A DNA stretch of 64,000 nt from Scytolyngbya sp. HA4215-MV1 (GTDB lineage Bacteria > Cyanobacteriota > Cyanobacteriia > Leptolyngbyales > Leptolyngbyaceae): positions 62,001 through 126,000 of the forward strand of contig JAHHIA010000015.1 in the NCBI GenBank assembly GCA_019359045.1, read 5' to 3'. Position numbers and translations under genes: made by a program. Of the stretch, positions 25,981 to 34,524 are shown in pieces. The notes under the pieces were generated by a model. That model had not been told where the DNA came from, ran no database searches, and saw only the letters and a program-made list of their open reading frames with translations. Position 1 is the first letter of the stretch, and each line of letters starts with the position of its first letter.

Positions 25981-28848
25981 CTAAAACTCTCCTGCTAAAG
26001 CAGGGATACATCGCTCACAGAGTAGTGGGTGTTCTTTGGACTCCCCTACGTGAGTGGAGTAGTTCCAGCAGCGATCGCACTTCTGTCCTTCTGCTTTTCC
26101 TACGTTAGAAACAAACCAAGAACCTGTTGATGGATTTTCTTGAGGTTGGTAGTGCAATTTAACTTGAGAAGTTAAAAACAGATAACGAAATTCGTCAACT
26201 CCATTGCTTTCACTTGAAGTAGAAGGATTGAAGCGGGACAATTTCTGGAAAAACTCATTATCAGTAGTTATCAAGAGAACCTGAGCTTCTAATGAAGAAC
26301 CAATTTCCTTAGCAGCACGCTTTTCCTCTAGTTGCCGATTGACTTCTGCTCGAATTTGACGCAAAATCGTCCAAAAATTAGATAGTCCAAAAGTCTTCCA
26401 CTGTTCATTCATCTGGAGCCAGCCTGACTCAAATACCGATTGGTAAGGCGTGGGATAGGGTAAAAATTGCCAGATATCTTCAGCAAGATGGGAAAGCACG
26501 GGGGCGATCGCCTTTGCCAGATTTTCCAATGCTACTGCTAGCACCGTCTGGCAACTGCGTCGCCGGGCTGCACTGGACGCACTGATATAGAGGCGATCTT
26601 TGGCAATATCCAAATAGAAGTTTGACAAATCCACCACGCAGAAGTTCTGAATGGTTTGGAAAAAGCGGAAGAATTGCAGGCTTTCAAACGCTTCATCAAC
26701 TTCGCCAAACACCTCAGTGATGCGATGCAGCATGTAGCGATCGAGTTCTGGCAGTTGCTCATAGGGCACTGCATCTTTGGCAGGGTCAAAATCGTGCAAG
26801 TTCCCCAGCAAAAATCGTGCTGTATTGCGGATCTTGCGATAGACATCCGATAGTTGCTTGAGGATGTTTTTGCCAATCAACACATCAGAGGAATAGTCCA
26901 CTGACGACACCCACAGCCGCAACACATCTGCCCCATAGGGCGGTTCCTGTTGCTGATTTTTGCCACCATTGATCACTACCATCGGGTCGAGCACATTGCC
27001 CAGGGATTTGCTCATCTTGCGCCCCTGTTCATCTAGGGCAAAGCCGTGGGTCAAAACCGCCTTATACGGGGAACAGCCATTGGCTGCCACACTGGTCAGC
27101 AAACTTGACTGGAACCAGCCCCGATGCTGATCAGACCCTTCCACATACATATCAGCGGGATAGCGTAATTCTGATCGCTGCTTCACTACCGCTGACCAGG
27201 AGGAGCCGGAGTCGAACCAGACATCCATGGTGTCGGTGCCTTTGCGGTAGGTGTGTCCGTTGTTGTGATAATTGGCTGGCAGCAACTCTTCGATCGCCAG
27301 TTCCCACCAGGCATCAGAGCCTTTTTCGGCAAAGATTTGCTGCACATGGGCGATCGTTTCCTCATTCAGCAACGGTTCTCCAGTAGCTTCGTCGTAGAAT
27401 ACGGGAATCGGCACGCCCCAACTGCGCTGACGAGAAATGCACCAGTCAGATCGCTCCGCTACCATCGGGGTAATCCGGTTTTCGGTTTGGGCTGGAATCC
27501 ATTGCGTTTCGGTAATTGCTTGTAATGCCGCATCCCGGAATCCTGCAACTGACGCAAACCACTGTTCAGTTGCCCGAAAAATTGTGGGCTTCTTGGTGCG
27601 CCAGTCATAGGGATATTTGTGAAGGTAGGGTTCCTCCTTAAGCAAAGCACCAGCGGCTTGCATGGCTTCCACCACTGCCCCATTACCCTCGCCTAGCACA
27701 TTCAAGCCAGCGAAAGGACCCGCTTCCTCAGTGAAATTGCCATCATCATCCACTGGCGAGAGAATAGGCAGCCCGTAGCGTTGTCCCACAATGTAGTCAT
27801 CCTGCCCATGCCCGGGGGCAGTGTGTACTAAGCCCGTACCGGATTCTGTCGTGACGTAATCGCCGCCAATGACGATTTCACTTTGGCGATCGAAGAGAGG
27901 ATGACGATAGGTGGTATGTTCCAGGGTTTTGCCCATTACCGATGCCTGGATGGTTAGAGTTGTCCCTAGCGTTCCCGACAGGAGATCGACCAGATCCTTC
28001 GCCACGATCAGGTACTTGAAACGACCAGGGGCATTCTCGCCCACCTCGACCACGGCATAGACCAGTTCTGGATTGACACTGACTGCCAGGTTCGCAGGCA
28101 ATGTCCAGGGTGTGGTGGTCCAGATGGCAACGCCCAATTCACCCAAGAAGGGATCAAGGGGCATAAGCAAGGCGGGCGGTAGGCTGGTCACTTCAAACGC
28201 GGCATAAAGACTGCGAGAGGTGTGTCCTTCGGGATACTCCAGTTCGGCTTCTGCCAGCGCTGTTTTGGAACTGGGACTCCAATGGACCGGCTTTAACCCC
28301 CGATAAATATGTCCTTTCAGCACCATTTGGCCAAACACCTCTACCTGAGCCGCTTCGTAGTCAGCGGTGAGGGTTAGGTAGGGATGATCCCAATCGCCCC
28401 AAACGCCAAAGCGCTTGAAGACACTGCGCTGGGCATCCACTGTTTTAAGGGCAAAGTCCCGGGCTTTGTGTCGCAGGGTGAGGGGAGTCAGTTCTTGGCG
28501 CTCGGCAGGTTTCAGCTCTTGCAAGACCTTGAGTTCGATCGGCAAGCCATGACAGTCCCAGCCGGGCACGTAGCGTACTTTTCGCCCCTTCAACATCTGA
28601 AACTTGTTGATGATGTCTTTCAGAATTTTGTTTTGAGCATGACCAATATGGGGCACCCCATTAGCATAGGGCGGGCCATCATGCAAGATAAATTGCTCAC
28701 CCGGATTGCTTTGCGACAGGTGCTCGTAGATCTGATGTTCTGCCCAAAAAGCCTGAAGTTCTGGTTCTCGCTGGGTGGCATTTGCCCGCATATCAAAACC
28801 AGTTTTAGGCAAGTTAACCGTGTTTTTGTAGCTTCCGGGTTCTGTCAC
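25981..28848 (-). CDS. ileS: Isoleucyl-tRNA synthetase
   Basis: A 955-residue class Ia synthetase that charges tRNA-Ile. Signatures are the HIGH motif in YANGVPHIGHAQNK (about residues 61-74), an editing domain with TTTPWTLPANLAV, KMSKS in GRKMSKSLGNVLDP, and a C-terminal zinc finger CDRCW...CERC. The length is usual for the bacterial form. The start is a GTG at 28848. No T-box-like leader was recognised. The gene appears monocistronic. Confidence 0.96.
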   Translation of the reverse strand: MTEPGSYKNTVNLPKTGFDMRANATQREPELQAFWAEHQIYEHLSQSNPGEQFILHDGPPYANGVPHIGHAQNKILKDIINKFQMLKGRKVRYVPGWDCHGLPIELKVLQELKPAERQELTPLTLRHKARDFALKTVDAQRSVFKRFGVWGDWDHPYLTLTADYEAAQVEVFGQMVLKGHIYRGLKPVHWSPSSKTALAEAELEYPEGHTSRSLYAAFEVTSLPPALLMPLDPFLGELGVAIWTTTPWTLPANLAVSVNPELVYAVVEVGENAPGRFKYLIVAKDLVDLLSGTLGTTLTIQASVMGKTLEHTTYRHPLFDRQSEIVIGGDYVTTESGTGLVHTAPGHGQDDYIVGQRYGLPILSPVDDDGNFTEEAGPFAGLNVLGEGNGAVVEAMQAAGALLKEEPYLHKYPYDWRTKKPTIFRATEQWFASVAGFRDAALQAITETQWIPAQTENRITPMVAERSDWCISRQRSWGVPIPVFYDEATGEPLLNEETIAHVQQIFAEKGSDAWWELAIEELLPANYHNNGHTYRKGTDTMDVWFDSGSSWSAVVKQRSELRYPADMYVEGSDQHRGWFQSSLLTSVAANGCSPYKAVLTHGFALDEQGRKMSKSLGNVLDPMVVINGGKNQQQEPPYGADVLRLWVSSVDYSSDVLIGKNILKQLSDVYRKIRNTARFLLGNLHDFDPAKDAVPYEQLPELDRYMLHRITEVFGEVDEAFESLQFFRFFQTIQNFCVVDLSNFYLDIAKDRLYISASSAARRRSCQTVLAVALENLAKAIAPVLSHLAEDIWQFLPYPTPYQSVFESGWLQMNEQWKTFGLSNFWTILRQIRAEVNRQLEEKRAAKEIGSSLEAQVLLITTDNEFFQKLSRFNPSTSSESNGVDEFRYLFLTSQVKLHYQPQENPSTGSWFVSNVGKAEGQKCDRCWNYSTHVGESKEHPLLCERCIPALAGEF

Positions 28849-29254
28849 GATGGGTTAGGAGAGAATAACGATGAATGATCTGTAATAAACCATTGTATTG
28901 ATACGCAGAGTGATCACGATCCGATTTGGGTCGTAAAAGGACTTTCCCGATTGGAAAAGTCCTTTCTACGAATTCCTGGGTGCACGAACATCCTGAGAAT
29001 CGCTACAGGGTTCAATGGAATAGCAAGGACTAAGGGCTGTCATCAATTCCAGCTAGAATCCTGACGATGGTGGAACTACAGCCCCTAGCTGTTTTTGGGA
29101 AGCGGGCGCGATCAGGCTGATGCTGCAAGCGTTTGACCGCTAATTAGATGACGCGCCCTAGCCATATTATGCCGAACCACTCACCATTAACCATTGACCA
29201 CAGAAGCTACCGTTTTTTCTTAAAGCCAACGATTGGCGACAAAAGACCTACACT
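28849..29254. other. Intergenic region between ycf66 and ileS with structured DNA
   Basis: It holds the hairpin terminator at 28936-28965 and, further right, a composite stem (GGGCTGT near 29035 with ACAGCCC near 29088, plus inner TTCCA/TGGAA). No gene was recognised. Confidence 0.45.
28936..28965 (-). terminator. Hairpin terminator downstream of ycf66
   Basis: AAAGGACTTTCC (28936-28947) pairs with GGAAAAGTCCTTT (28953-28965) with one bulged base. On the minus strand only a weak T stretch follows. It lies about 290 bases past the ycf66 stop, so it may instead end an unseen small transcript. Confidence 0.55.
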
Positions 29255-30532
29255 TCAGCCATCTTTAGCAGGTTCAGACGGGGTCTCAGGGTCACGACTG
29301 GCTTCAGCATCCTGGTCTGATACAAGGAGGTTGGGATCGAGTTCGATCGTCAGGGCTTCAAGCTCTAAATCGACCTCTGAGATCGCAGCAGATAAGTCAT
29401 CGGATTCTGCAAAGAGCACATCCAAATCATCTACTCCCGCTGGTTCACTGAGTCCACGCACCGCATCAGAAGGAATCTCGATTTTACCTTGATCGTCGAG
29501 CAAAAATTCTAGACTTGATTCCTCCACCAGAGACCCAGCAGTTTCGAGATCGACCTTGCTGCCGATCGTGGCTTCTAGCGTCTCCAGCGAAGGTTCCGGG
29601 GAAGGATTTTCTATCAGGGAGGCTTCAGATGCCTCTGTCAGTGGCAAATTTTCATCGGGGATGACGATCTCGTCGGTAACTGCGATCGACTCATCCGCCC
29701 AATCATCCCCTGCATCCTGCGCGATCGCCCCCTTTAAGCTTTCCTCGGCTTCATCGTCTGAACGAAATTGTTTTCTAACATAGGTGCTTTTATTTTTCGG
29801 TTGGTTAAAGGACTTGAACGCAGATTGAATGGTGGCCAAGAGCGTCCCAAATAGATTAGTTTTGGGCGCTTCGGCTACCGTTTTGGGAAGCACAGACGGA
29901 CTCAGTGACGCGGTTGCATCAGGGGGATCAGTCGTGCCCTCAACTGCATCCCCTGCATCGGACCAGGGATCGGTAGCAGACGGAACGACCTGAGCCGATT
30001 CGACGACAGGCAACTCTTCTAAAGAATCCTCTACTGGAACAGATTCTGCACTTTGAGTGGTCGCAAAGTCAGGTGGCGTGGTCGGTACGTAAGGCTGCAC
30101 CGAAGGAGGCGATTTTTCTTTGGGTTGGCTTAACGTGCTGGCGATCGCCTGAGTCCAGTCTTTGACATTATTCATCTGGCGACTTGCTTGTTCCGAAAGC
30201 TTAGACAATTGCTCAGAATTAACCAATGTACTCAGCTTTTCCTGCAGCTCAGCCTGGTTCACTTCAGTCTGTTGAGCTGTAGGCGTCAAACTGCGGCGCA
30301 AAGTCAGCGTTTGCCAGCCAAACCACCCCAACAGAGCGACGCCAGCAATCTGCCCTAGCAGGACTCCACCCGTAATCCGCCCAGCACAAACCCAAAGCAC
30401 AAGTGCATAAAACAAACCCACCCCACTCCAGATCAGGTCACCTTTTCGGTGCACTTCTGGAAAGAAAAAGGCAGCCATATAGAGGGCAAAACTGCCAAGA
30501 CCAACAACCAACGCGAGAACGTATGCGAGCAT
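29255..30532 (-). CDS. Ycf66 family protein
   Basis: A 425-residue protein. Residues about 1-85 hold three membrane segments with the Ycf66 pattern (MLAYVLALVVGLGSFALYMA, then PEVHRKGDLIWSGVGLFYALVLW and GRITGGVLLGQIAG). The remainder is a long acidic, low-complexity, presumably cytosolic or stromal-side tail rich in Glu, Asp, Ser and Pro. Ycf66 occurs in cyanobacteria and some plastid genomes; its function is unknown. The tail is much longer than in plastid forms. No operon partner is visible. Confidence 0.88.
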   Translation of the reverse strand: MLAYVLALVVGLGSFALYMAAFFFPEVHRKGDLIWSGVGLFYALVLWVCAGRITGGVLLGQIAGVALLGWFGWQTLTLRRSLTPTAQQTEVNQAELQEKLSTLVNSEQLSKLSEQASRQMNNVKDWTQAIASTLSQPKEKSPPSVQPYVPTTPPDFATTQSAESVPVEDSLEELPVVESAQVVPSATDPWSDAGDAVEGTTDPPDATASLSPSVLPKTVAEAPKTNLFGTLLATIQSAFKSFNQPKNKSTYVRKQFRSDDEAEESLKGAIAQDAGDDWADESIAVTDEIVIPDENLPLTEASEASLIENPSPEPSLETLEATIGSKVDLETAGSLVEESSLEFLLDDQGKIEIPSDAVRGLSEPAGVDDLDVLFAESDDLSAAISEVDLELEALTIELDPNLLVSDQDAEASRDPETPSEPAKDG

Positions 30533-31127
30533 AATGCTGCTCCTGCCTGAAGACTACATGTTCTATGAAGATTGGGGTGCTCGAGACTTTTGGAAGAAGA
30601 TCCAAGACTCAAAGATCTTTCTAAAATTCAGATCCCGGTAATTTGAAGCACCCTCCAATCCATCCTGACAAATCACTTATAACTCTAAGCTTTAAGCGGC
30701 AGCTTTTTTGACGCAAAAAACAACAGAACTGAGTGATGAATAGGTAATTCTTACAGCAAAAAGCGGAGAATTCTCAATACGTTTATTCTGACTTAACCCC
30801 TGCTTTGTACAGAAATGTTATCTTGCCTCTCCAGGTCGAGTAACGCTGTATGCCTTGCTGTAATTTGATTACAACTGTTTTGCTCGAATCAGGTAAGTTA
30901 CAAAACCTTGCAAAGTGATTGCGGAATTTTGCAGAATCGCTGAAGTTCGTAAATTTTAATCTCTTTGCTCAGCGCGCCTGAAAGCGGTCTGCTAGCCTGC
31001 TAAATAAGGATGGTTTGTCTTGACTCCAATGGGGGTCGATTTTTGCGTAGCAAAAGCCGACCCTTCACGCAATTTTTAGCCCAACGTTAATCATTCATTA
31101 AGGACTTTGATTTTGAAAACCAGGAAT
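30533..31127. other. Intergenic region with a strong hairpin
   Basis: Between divergent ycf66 and the small gene at 31128. A hairpin at 31033-31063 (GGGTCG/CGACCC plus TTTTGC/GCAAAA around a three-base loop) is the only clear structure. It lies about 65 bases before the next gene and could be a leader element. No gene recognised. Confidence 0.4.
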
Positions 31128-31445
31128 ATGAACCACTATTGCGATCAATGGATTCAAGACTGGTGCGATGAGAATGGATGGACAGATTGGTTTCGAGAAC
31201 AGCGCCAATATTGGGCGTTTCCCCCCAACGCGGTGATTCCACTCCCCATTCCTTCAGATGCGCTTTATTTAATCAAGCAACAGAATGGGTTAAGTGCCGA
31301 TGAGCAGGCATGGTGTTTTGTTGCACTGTTCACCGCTGTTTTAGCGGGAGTTTCGAGCTATGTTCTGAGTTCTCCGCTCCCGTTGGTTATGGCATTTGCT
31401 TTCTGTGCAGTGGTCGCAGCGCGCCTGGAAGTTGAAGAAGCCTGA
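31128..31445 (+). CDS. Small conserved-looking membrane-associated protein
   Basis: About 105 residues. The N-terminal half is Trp/Gln-rich and soluble (CDQWIQDWCDENGWTDWF), followed by a Pro-rich stretch. The C-terminal half has two hydrophobic segments (about 57-75 and 78-95). I do not recognise a family. The ATG at 31128 follows a weak purine stretch; a TTG at 31107 would add seven residues. It is followed by the long inverted repeat at 31515-31569 that separates it from hisC. Confidence 0.6.
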   Translation: MNHYCDQWIQDWCDENGWTDWFREQRQYWAFPPNAVIPLPIPSDALYLIKQQNGLSADEQAWCFVALFTAVLAGVSSYVLSSPLPLVMAFAFCAVVAARLEVEEA

Positions 31446-31514
31446 ACTGTTATTTCGATATTCGTGCGTTAAAAAAAACTTGAGGGTTTAGCCGTTCGGT
31501 AGTGTTTCAAATGT

Positions 31515-31569
31515 GTTTTTGGTATTTTTGAAAGCTTTGCTCAGCAAAGCTTTCAAAAATACCAAAAAC
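31515..31569. terminator. Perfect 26-bp inverted repeat, bidirectional terminator
   Basis: Arms 31515-31540 and 31544-31569 are perfectly complementary over 26 bases with a three-base loop. The outer stem is AC-TTTTT on both strands, so it can terminate the convergent transcripts of the small gene and of hisC. Confidence 0.8.
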
Positions 31570-31627
31570 TGGTCAAGAACATAACCCAACCGTTCACGGT
31601 TGTTGACTAATAGGCTGGCTTACAGTT

Positions 31628-32797
31628 TTAGGACTGAGCGTAGAGCAAGGTTGCGGCTTTCAGTCTTTCTAGTAGGCGATCGTTTTCTTCCGGTGTACCT
31701 ATGGTAAGGCGCAATCCATCGCTGGTATGCCGGATCAGTGTACCCTCTGCTTTCAAATTTTGACAGATTGCTTGCAGCACTGTATTGGCATCCAAGTTAT
31801 CTGATTGCAATCGTACATAGATAAAGTTGGCACTGCTTGCCCAAACTTGCAACGCAGGCATTTGTCGCAAACTTTCAGCAAGGCGTGTTCGTTCTGCCAA
31901 AATTTGGGGAATCGCAGATAATAGCTCTTGCCGATGAAACAAGGCACTGAGCGTTGCAGCCTGGGAAAAACTCGGTAGGTTATAGGGTAAGCGTACTTTT
32001 TCTAGCGCCGTGATGAAATTGGGGTGAGCGATCGCATACCCCACCCGATGAGCCGCCAACCGAAAGGCTTTGGAAAAGGTTCGCATCACCATCCAGTTCG
32101 GACGTTGTAGCAACTCGCTCACCACAGTCGTTTGGCTAAACTCAAAATAGGCTTCGTCAATCACTACCAAAATCTGTTCAGGTAAATTGCGGAGCCAATT
32201 CAATTCAGCGTTAGTCAGAGCATTGCCCGTAGGTGAGTTGGGATGCACCATAAACACAACTCGAATTGAGGGTGTTTGCGGTTGCTCAATGGAGCTTGAC
32301 TCAACCAGAGACCGTGCCGCAACTAAATCGATCTCAAAGTTGGATAGCGATCGTCCCACGCGAAACACTGGAATTCCCAATGTTGCTGCTAAGATGCCAT
32401 ACATGGAAAAAGTTGGCTCTGCCACCAACACCGCGCCTTCTCCTCGCAAACAAGTCGCAATCAGCACTGATCGAATCAATTCATCGGAGCCATTGCCCAC
32501 CGAAATATAGTCTGAATTGAAGGAATTTTCAGCGAGGTTGGCAGACTCATTCACATAGTCTGCGATCGCCTGTTTGAGCAGCAGGTGTCCCCCATCTGGA
32601 TAGCGATTTGACAAAATCTCCTGTTGATATGTCCAGGCAAGTTTTTGCTTGAGTTCCTCAGGCATATCCCAGGGACATTCATTAGTATCCAGATGGTCAA
32701 TCGTGCCATGGCTTTGAGCATCCGACTCCGACACACCACTGGGATGAGGAGTATAGGCTGTAAACTCCGCTAGATCCGATCGGATAAATTGCAGCAT
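31628..32797 (-). CDS. hisC: Histidinol-phosphate aminotransferase
   Basis: About 389 residues. This PLP enzyme converts imidazole-acetol phosphate and glutamate to histidinol phosphate in histidine synthesis. It shows the class I/II aminotransferase fold with [33 protein letters not shown] and the PLP-binding Lys in [18 protein letters not shown]. The N-terminal [17 protein letters not shown] is typical of cyanobacterial HisC. The ATG at 32797 gives that start; an alternative at 32827 adds ten unconserved residues. It is monocistronic and ends at the shared terminator. Confidence 0.92.
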   Translation of the reverse strand: MLQFIRSDLAEFTAYTPHPSGVSESDAQSHGTIDHLDTNECPWDMPEELKQKLAWTYQQEILSNRYPDGGHLLLKQAIADYVNESANLAENSFNSDYISVGNGSDELIRSVLIATCLRGEGAVLVAEPTFSMYGILAATLGIPVFRVGRSLSNFEIDLVAARSLVESSSIEQPQTPSIRVVFMVHPNSPTGNALTNAELNWLRNLPEQILVVIDEAYFEFSQTTVVSELLQRPNWMVMRTFSKAFRLAAHRVGYAIAHPNFITALEKVRLPYNLPSFSQAATLSALFHRQELLSAIPQILAERTRLAESLRQMPALQVWASSANFIYVRLQSDNLDANTVLQAICQNLKAEGTLIRHTSDGLRLTIGTPEENDRLLERLKAATLLYAQS

Positions 32798-32972
32798 CTC
32801 CACGCCAACCCTTTTACAGAACGACAAATGCTCTATTTATCCTAGCTCTAAGTGGGAAATGGGACAGAGGGATAGCAGCCGAGGGATAGATGAACACAGC
32901 GCTTCTACCCTCTCAGGTACTAGCGCATCGCTATGCAAACGCAAATCCAAAATCCAAATACGCTCTATCGCA

Positions 32973-33824
32973 TCAGTGGTTGCCGATCGCAGCAGCGATT
33001 TGGGGTCTTAACACATCCATATAGCTCGACCAGCCGACCAAAATGGGTTGCTTATGGGCAAGAGTATCGGGATCAATCGCATCAGGGAGAAAGCTCAAGG
33101 GTTGTCCTGCCAAATCGCAACAGACAAGACCCGCCTCTTGTGCTAGTGCCAGCGGTCCCGTCGTATCCCACAATTTCACTCGTCGGTTGAGATAAACGTA
33201 GAGTCCGGCGCGACCCAAAATCAATTCGATGACTTTCAACCCAAAACTGCCTAAGGAGTAAAACTGGATTTCTGGAATCTGTTGCGCAATTACCTGACCA
33301 AAATTTGCCCGATCGCGATCGCCCAAAATGACAGGACAACAGGTCGCTGTCAGCGGTGGTGGCTCAATGGGTTTCAAAGCTTCTGGAGAGGAGTCCGCGA
33401 TCGTTTGGAATAAGCCCCAACCAGGTCCTCCATAAAACATGCGATCTTGAGCAGGCGCATAAATCCAACCTGCCGTGGGCTGAGCCTGCTCTAGGCTCCC
33501 CACCATCACTGCGAACCCCGCTCGACCATGGATAAAATCCTCTGTTCCATCCAGCGGATCAATAAACCATATACGAGAATAATTTTTGTAAAACGCTTGG
33601 CGTGATTGGGCATTTTCTTCCGTAACAATGCCATCTTGAGCAAACATCTCACCAAACGCCATCGATAATTGGGCATCTAGCGCGCGATCGACACTGGTCA
33701 CATAATCTTCGGGGCCCTTTTCTGAAACTTGAAACGACTGCTTTGACAAAGTTTGTGCCTGCTGCCCACAGGCACGAATCGTCTGTCTAATCTTGACATC
33801 GAGATCTGAAGAAAAGGGTGACAT
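32973..33824 (-). CDS. Inositol monophosphatase family, CysQ-like phosphatase
   Basis: A 283-residue Mg-dependent phosphatase. Metal-binding motifs are TEENAQS (Glu), WFIDPLDGTEDFIHG and the C-terminal LWDTTGPLALAQEAG. The family comprises inositol monophosphatase, fructose-1,6-bisphosphatase-like enzymes and CysQ, which removes phosphate from 3'-phosphoadenosine 5'-phosphate during sulfate assimilation. The fit to CysQ-type proteins is good but substrate is not proven. Three palindromes follow upstream of its start (33877-33990), between it and ycf35. Confidence 0.85.
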   Translation of the reverse strand: MSPFSSDLDVKIRQTIRACGQQAQTLSKQSFQVSEKGPEDYVTSVDRALDAQLSMAFGEMFAQDGIVTEENAQSRQAFYKNYSRIWFIDPLDGTEDFIHGRAGFAVMVGSLEQAQPTAGWIYAPAQDRMFYGGPGWGLFQTIADSSPEALKPIEPPPLTATCCPVILGDRDRANFGQVIAQQIPEIQFYSLGSFGLKVIELILGRAGLYVYLNRRVKLWDTTGPLALAQEAGLVCCDLAGQPLSFLPDAIDPDTLAHKQPILVGWSSYMDVLRPQIAAAIGNH

Positions 33825-33876
33825 ACGAGTTCTACTGACGGATCAGACAGCAAATTGGGGACTCCTCATTCTAAGA

Positions 33877-33911
33877 CGATGGACTCTAGATCAATGATCT
33901 AGAGTCCATCG
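33877..33911. repeat. Perfect 17-bp palindrome
   Basis: CGATGGACTCTAGATCA at 33877-33893 is exactly complementary to 33895-33911, with a single central base. It lies just upstream of the CysQ-like gene. No T-tract follows on either strand, so it may be an operator or RNA structure rather than a terminator. Confidence 0.7.
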
Positions 33912-33960
33912 CATACATGGCGCTAACCAGCGCCATTGGAATTCGTTCCCCAATATTGTC

Positions 33961-33990
33961 AAAAAAAACGGGTTAACTCCAGTTAACCCG
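33961..33990 (-). terminator. Terminator of ycf35
   Basis: CGGGTTAACT and AGTTAACCCG form a perfect 10-bp stem with a two-base centre, followed on the minus strand by eight T residues. It lies 24 bases past the ycf35 stop. Confidence 0.92.
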
Positions 33991-34014
33991 CCAGCTTGGG
34001 AACGCGCAGAGAAA

Positions 34015-34365
34015 TTAATGCACCACGAGATTAACGTGAGCGCTCTGCAAACCGGGACGTCTGACTTCTGCCAGAGTCTTGTTCACTGCATACTTTTGGT
34101 TAATCGAGTTAATTAACTCAGTTTGGTTATGCTTCTTAGCAACGCCCCAGAGGTCGGCGATCAGATCAAAGGAGCCATCAGAGTTACGGGACCAGCCCAG
34201 ATCATATTCACCTTCCAGAACGGCAACGATGTCTGAGCGAACACGCTGACCATTGTAACCGCGCACATCAGCATCAGTTTTAACGGAAATGCCTAGGTCG
34301 CGCAAAGAAGCCTTCAGGATTTCAGCATCAGTGATCTTGGTACGCAGGGTGCTAAAGTGAGACAT
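34015..34365 (-). CDS. ycf35: DUF1257 family protein, Ycf35 homologue
   Basis: This 116-residue soluble protein begins MSHFSTLRTKITDAEILKAS and contains VRGYNGQRVRSDIVAVLEG and YDLGWSRNSDGSFDLIADLWG, the DUF1257/Ycf35 pattern found in cyanobacteria and red-algal plastids. Its role is unknown. The ATG has AGGAGG five bases upstream on the minus strand, which predicts strong translation. It lies downstream of the ycf46-type ATPase with a 160-base gap containing small hairpins, and is closed by a perfect terminator. Confidence 0.92.
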   Translation of the reverse strand: MSHFSTLRTKITDAEILKASLRDLGISVKTDADVRGYNGQRVRSDIVAVLEGEYDLGWSRNSDGSFDLIADLWGVAKKHNQTELINSINQKYAVNKTLAEVRRPGLQSAHVNLVVH

Positions 34366-34524
34366 TGGATTTCCTCCTGTGGGGATTTGAGAACAACAAC
34401 GTTTTTCAATTTGCTCTTAGCGCGTGGCGTTCAGGAATGGCTGATTACCTGCGGCTAATTGCTGGTCTGTCAAACTGCTAGCGTTTGCTAGCCTTTCCTC
34501 CTGTTGGGAAGCAGGAGAAAGCTT

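Noticed and set aside
25981-28848. Long antisense frames inside ileS and clpC
   Set aside because: They are mirror effects of codon bias in the real genes and have no motifs.
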